NCBI GenBank assembly: GCA_964405335.1
Contig: CAYONP010000120.1
Location: 1 to 15,472, forward strand
DNA: 15,472 nt
Reading direction: 5' to 3'
Source of the DNA: CAYONP01 sp964405335
GTDB lineage: Bacteria; Armatimonadota; UBA10988
Both the position numbers and the translations under genes were made by a program. A model generated the notes under the pieces. It did no database searches. It saw only the letters and a list, made by a program, of their open reading frames with translations, and was not told the DNA's origin. Positions 13,256 through 15,472 of this stretch are shown here, piece after piece. Position 1 is the stretch's first letter. Every line of letters begins with the position of its first letter.

Positions 13256-15120
13256 CGCCGCCGCCGGGGCGCAGGCCGCGCCAATCCCAGCCGCACGATG
13301 CAGCTCGTCTCGAACGGCGGTAGGTCGATCCGCGTCTGGTCGCCGTCGCGCGCGACGATGCCCGCGGCTGGCGCCAGGTCGGCCCAGAGCCGGAGGCTCC
13401 GCGGCGGCGGCAGGCGTAGGCGGCAGCGGGTCGGGCCGAGCGGCTGCTCGCCGCGGTTGACCAGATAGAGCGCCAGCTCGCTGTCGCCCTCGAGCACGGT
13501 GCAGGTCACCTCGGGCCGGTGCGGTTCGAGCGTCACCGTCGGCTCGACTCCGGCCTGCTGCATCAGACGCCTCAGCTCGTCGACCGTCGCGGCCGGCGCA
13601 AAGTCGCGCCAGAGGATCATCGGCGGTCCGTCGCCGGCGAAGCTGTCGCGGTGCAGCGGCACGGCATAGGCTCGGCCGAGTTCGGGCAGCAGCGTCGCGC
13701 CCGGCAGCGGCTGCGTGGCGAAGAGCCGGCCGCGGTATCGGCGCAGCGCGGCGGCGACCGGCTCGGGCAGCGCCGGTGCATCGGGCAGCAGCAGCCAGGG
13801 GTAGCGGCCGAGGTCGACCGTGCCGAGCTCGAGCTCGCGGAATGAGACCAGATCGACCGTCAGCGGAATCGACTCGAGCAGGCGGTAGAAGCCGGCGAAA
13901 CTGGCCGGGTCGTTCGGCACGCCGGCAGGACCCGGCGGCACGAAGGGCAGCAGCAGCGCGCCCTCGGCGCGGGGGTTCAGGCCGGCGACGGCGGCCAGCG
14001 CGCCGCGCGCCTCGGCCGAGAGCTGGGCGATCTCGTCGATGGGCCAGGCGGGATAGAAGCTGTAGTCGCCGGCGCCGGCCCAGGAGCAGAAGGTGAAGGC
14101 CGCCGCGCCATGCTGCACGGCGGCGTGGATGCCGCGCCGCATGACCGGCCAACCGGCCGCCTGACCCTGGGTGAAGTCGAGCAGGTCGAGGGCCCAGAGC
14201 GGCTTGCCCAGCTTGCGCACCAGGTCGAGCGCGACGCTGACCTGGTGCGCATCACCGCCGGCCAGCGGCACCTGCAGGCCGATGGCGTCGAGGCTCGGCG
14301 CCAGCCGGGCCAGCGCTTCGGGCGGTGTGGCCGACCAGGCGAGATAGTCCCATTCGCCGGCGGCGGCCCAGGCGAAGGTCTGGAAGCTGATCGTCGCGCG
14401 CCCCGGGTCGAGCCGCTTGACCGTCGCGGCCAGCCGCTCGAGTGTCGCCGCGGCGGTCTCGACCCAGAACCAGTACCAGTCACGGCAGGCGGCCTCGACA
14501 CCGGGGTGTGGCCACGGCGCGGCGAGCTCGAACTCGGCCAGGCCGTCGCGCCCGCGGCGGAACAGATCGGGCGGAAACAGCCGGGGTGGATCGACCGTCG
14601 TGCCCGATTGAGCCTGGTACTGCGCGATATCGGCCGGCGCGTGTCGATACTCGCTGGGGAACCACCACTCGATGCCGGGGTGATAGGCGACGACGGTCTG
14701 CTCGCGGTCATGCTCGGCGAGCCACCCGGTCAGCGCGCCGAGGAAGCGCTCGACGGCGGCCCAGTAGGTTGGCGCGGTGGTGCTCGGCAGCGAATCGGCC
14801 GCGCCGCCGGCGCCGACCACCTGCTCGCCGCAGGCGAGCACCTGCCGGCGCAGCCAGGGCGGGGCGCAGAACGGGTTGCACTCGAGGATCAACACCAGCC
14901 GGTAGCCGCCGGCCCGGGCGAGGGCGAGCTGCTGCGCCAGGGCGCCGAACTCGAACCGGCCCGGCTCGGGCTCGATGGCCGCCCACGGCGCGCGGGCGGT
15001 CATGTGGGTCACACCGCAGCGGGCGACCAGCTCATCACCGGCGGTGACGAACGGGTAATGCCAGATGAAGCCGACCGCCGGTTCGGCGCCGAGCACGGCG
15101 GCGAGCAGCAGCGGCGTCAT
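13252..15120 (-). CDS. Putative glycoside hydrolase, GH-A clan (GH42-like), exported
   Basis: This 622-residue protein looks like a (beta/alpha)8 glycoside hydrolase with C-terminal beta-sandwich. MTPLLLAAVLGAEP is a possible short signal peptide. RAPWAAIEPEPGRFEFGAL (43-61) is the beta-2 strand pattern of GH42/GH35-type enzymes. GYRLVLILECNPFCAPPWL (72-90) fits beta-3, and HPGIEWWFPSEY (147-158) is a likely acid/base strand with Glu151 or Glu157. At the place of the usual nucleophile Glu, near KPLWALDLLDF (306-316), there is Asp311 instead. The rest (about 385-510) resembles a trimerisation/GATase-like domain, and the end (540-610) a small beta domain. The precise family and substrate are not clear. 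Only 4 nt separate it from the upstream VOC gene, and it overlaps the glycosyltransferase gene. Confidence 0.65.
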   Translation of the reverse strand: MTPLLLAAVLGAEPAVGFIWHYPFVTAGDELVARCGVTHMTARAPWAAIEPEPGRFEFGALAQQLALARAGGYRLVLILECNPFCAPPWLRRQVLACGEQVVGAGGAADSLPSTTAPTYWAAVERFLGALTGWLAEHDREQTVVAYHPGIEWWFPSEYRHAPADIAQYQAQSGTTVDPPRLFPPDLFRRGRDGLAEFELAAPWPHPGVEAACRDWYWFWVETAAATLERLAATVKRLDPGRATISFQTFAWAAAGEWDYLAWSATPPEALARLAPSLDAIGLQVPLAGGDAHQVSVALDLVRKLGKPLWALDLLDFTQGQAAGWPVMRRGIHAAVQHGAAAFTFCSWAGAGDYSFYPAWPIDEIAQLSAEARGALAAVAGLNPRAEGALLLPFVPPGPAGVPNDPASFAGFYRLLESIPLTVDLVSFRELELGTVDLGRYPWLLLPDAPALPEPVAAALRRYRGRLFATQPLPGATLLPELGRAYAVPLHRDSFAGDGPPMILWRDFAPAATVDELRRLMQQAGVEPTVTLEPHRPEVTCTVLEGDSELALYLVNRGEQPLGPTRCRLRLPPPRSLRLWADLAPAAGIVARDGDQTRIDLPPFETSCIVRLGLARPAPRRRR

Positions 15121-15124
15121 CGGC

Positions 15125-15472
15125 TCAGGCCGCCGAAGTGGGCCGGTAGGCGGGATCGTGCTGGTCGATCAGGATCTGGTTGCCGTCCGGATCGGTCAGC
15201 AGGCAGTAGGCGGGTCCGGTGGTGGTCTCGTCGGCCTCGATGGCGATGGTGTGCCCGGCGGCGCGCAGGGCTTTCTGGATGCTCCGCACGTCAACTGGGT
15301 TGAAGGTCAGGATGTTGGCCTCGAACATGCCACAGAACAGGCCGATCACCGCCTCGCCCGACTGGAGGATGATCCAGTTCTCGTCTTCGTGGTCGTCGTA
15401 GGCGACGAAGCCGAGGTCTTCATAGAAGGCCCGCGAGGCCTTGATGTCCTTGACCGCCAGGCTGACCGAGAA
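15125..15472 (-). CDS. VOC-family (glyoxalase/bleomycin-resistance-like) protein, 5' end cut
   Basis: The gene runs off the right edge, so its start lies beyond the window; 115 residues up to the TGA at 15125-15127 are visible. FSVSLAVKDIKASRAFY is the classic first strand and helix of a VOC module, followed by EDLGFVAYDDHEDENWIILQSG, and LTDPDGNQILIDQ is the typical closing strand. A shorter reading from GTG 15349 would remove the first beta-alpha-beta half and is not credible. VOC proteins may be lyases, dioxygenases or drug-binding proteins; nothing here decides. It starts the operon with the glycoside hydrolase (4-nt gap) and glycosyltransferase, though the shared role is not obvious. Confidence 0.88.
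   Translation of the reverse strand, partial: FSVSLAVKDIKASRAFYEDLGFVAYDDHEDENWIILQSGEAVIGLFCGMFEANILTFNPVDVRSIQKALRAAGHTIAIEADETTTGPAYCLLTDPDGNQILIDQHDPAYRPTSAA

Noticed and set aside
13256..14152. N-terminal extension of the glycosyltransferase
   Set aside because: It overlaps the glycoside-hydrolase gene in another frame and has no GT pattern; the GT4 start VLYVNH lies just after ATG 13255.
15125..15349. Complete 74-residue VOC gene from GTG 15349
   Set aside because: The same frame continues to the window edge with a perfect VOC N-terminal pattern, so the gene is a partial one cut by the edge.

Overview
The window is very GC-rich DNA (roughly 70 % by eye) with long antisense shadow ORFs, GTG and TTG starts, and intergenic spaces full of GC palindromes. 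Together with a Tat-exported formylglycine-type sulfatase, an enolase-superfamily sugar-acid enzyme, an SGNH esterase and a secreted-looking glycoside hydrolase, this suggests a carbohydrate-degrading environmental bacterium, for example Planctomycetota, Armatimonadota or a related uncultured lineage. The taxonomic placement is inference; there is no rRNA or tRNA gene here.

Layout. 1-320: noncoding, with small hairpins. 321-1628 (-): SGNH esterase/lipase-like protein. 1692/1713-2254 (+): a Phd/YefM-RelE/ParE type II toxin-antitoxin pair, with a good sigma70-like promoter that argues for the later GTG start of the antitoxin. 2275-2664: three 108-bp tandem repeats built of nested palindromes, bounded by 22-bp near-identical direct repeats, one of which covers the malQ stop codon. 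2661-5059 (-): endonuclease/exonuclease/phosphatase-family protein followed by 4-alpha-glucanotransferase (malQ). 5060-5721: a 662-bp spacer made of several palindromic repeat families. 5722-9016 (+): sulfatase then mandelate-racemase-type enzyme, separated by 151 bp that hold an extreme G/C homopolymer tract. 9020-11848 (-): a tightly packed three-gene operon, MoxR-type AAA+ ATPase, then an OLD/AAA15-like ABC ATPase, then a DUF4276 protein. 11951-12045: a nested palindrome. 12110 to the right edge (-): a second packed operon, VOC-family protein (cut by the window edge), GH-A-like glycoside hydrolase, GT4-like glycosyltransferase.

The most interesting part is 9020-11848. An SMC/OLD-type ATPase directly abuts (stop TAG next to start ATG) a DUF4276 protein whose acidic residues are laid out like a Toprim nuclease. 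That organisation recalls two-gene ATPase plus Toprim anti-phage systems such as PARIS. It is joined, only 3 nt away, to a MoxR ATPase that lacks its usual DUF58/VWA partners. A three-component defence system is a hypothesis; the operon structure and motifs are read directly from the sequence.

A second theme is the noncoding DNA. Different palindromic cores at 2.3, 5.1-5.6 and 11.95 kb share GGTAGG...CCTACC ends, which suggests a modular family of dispersed repeats in this genome.
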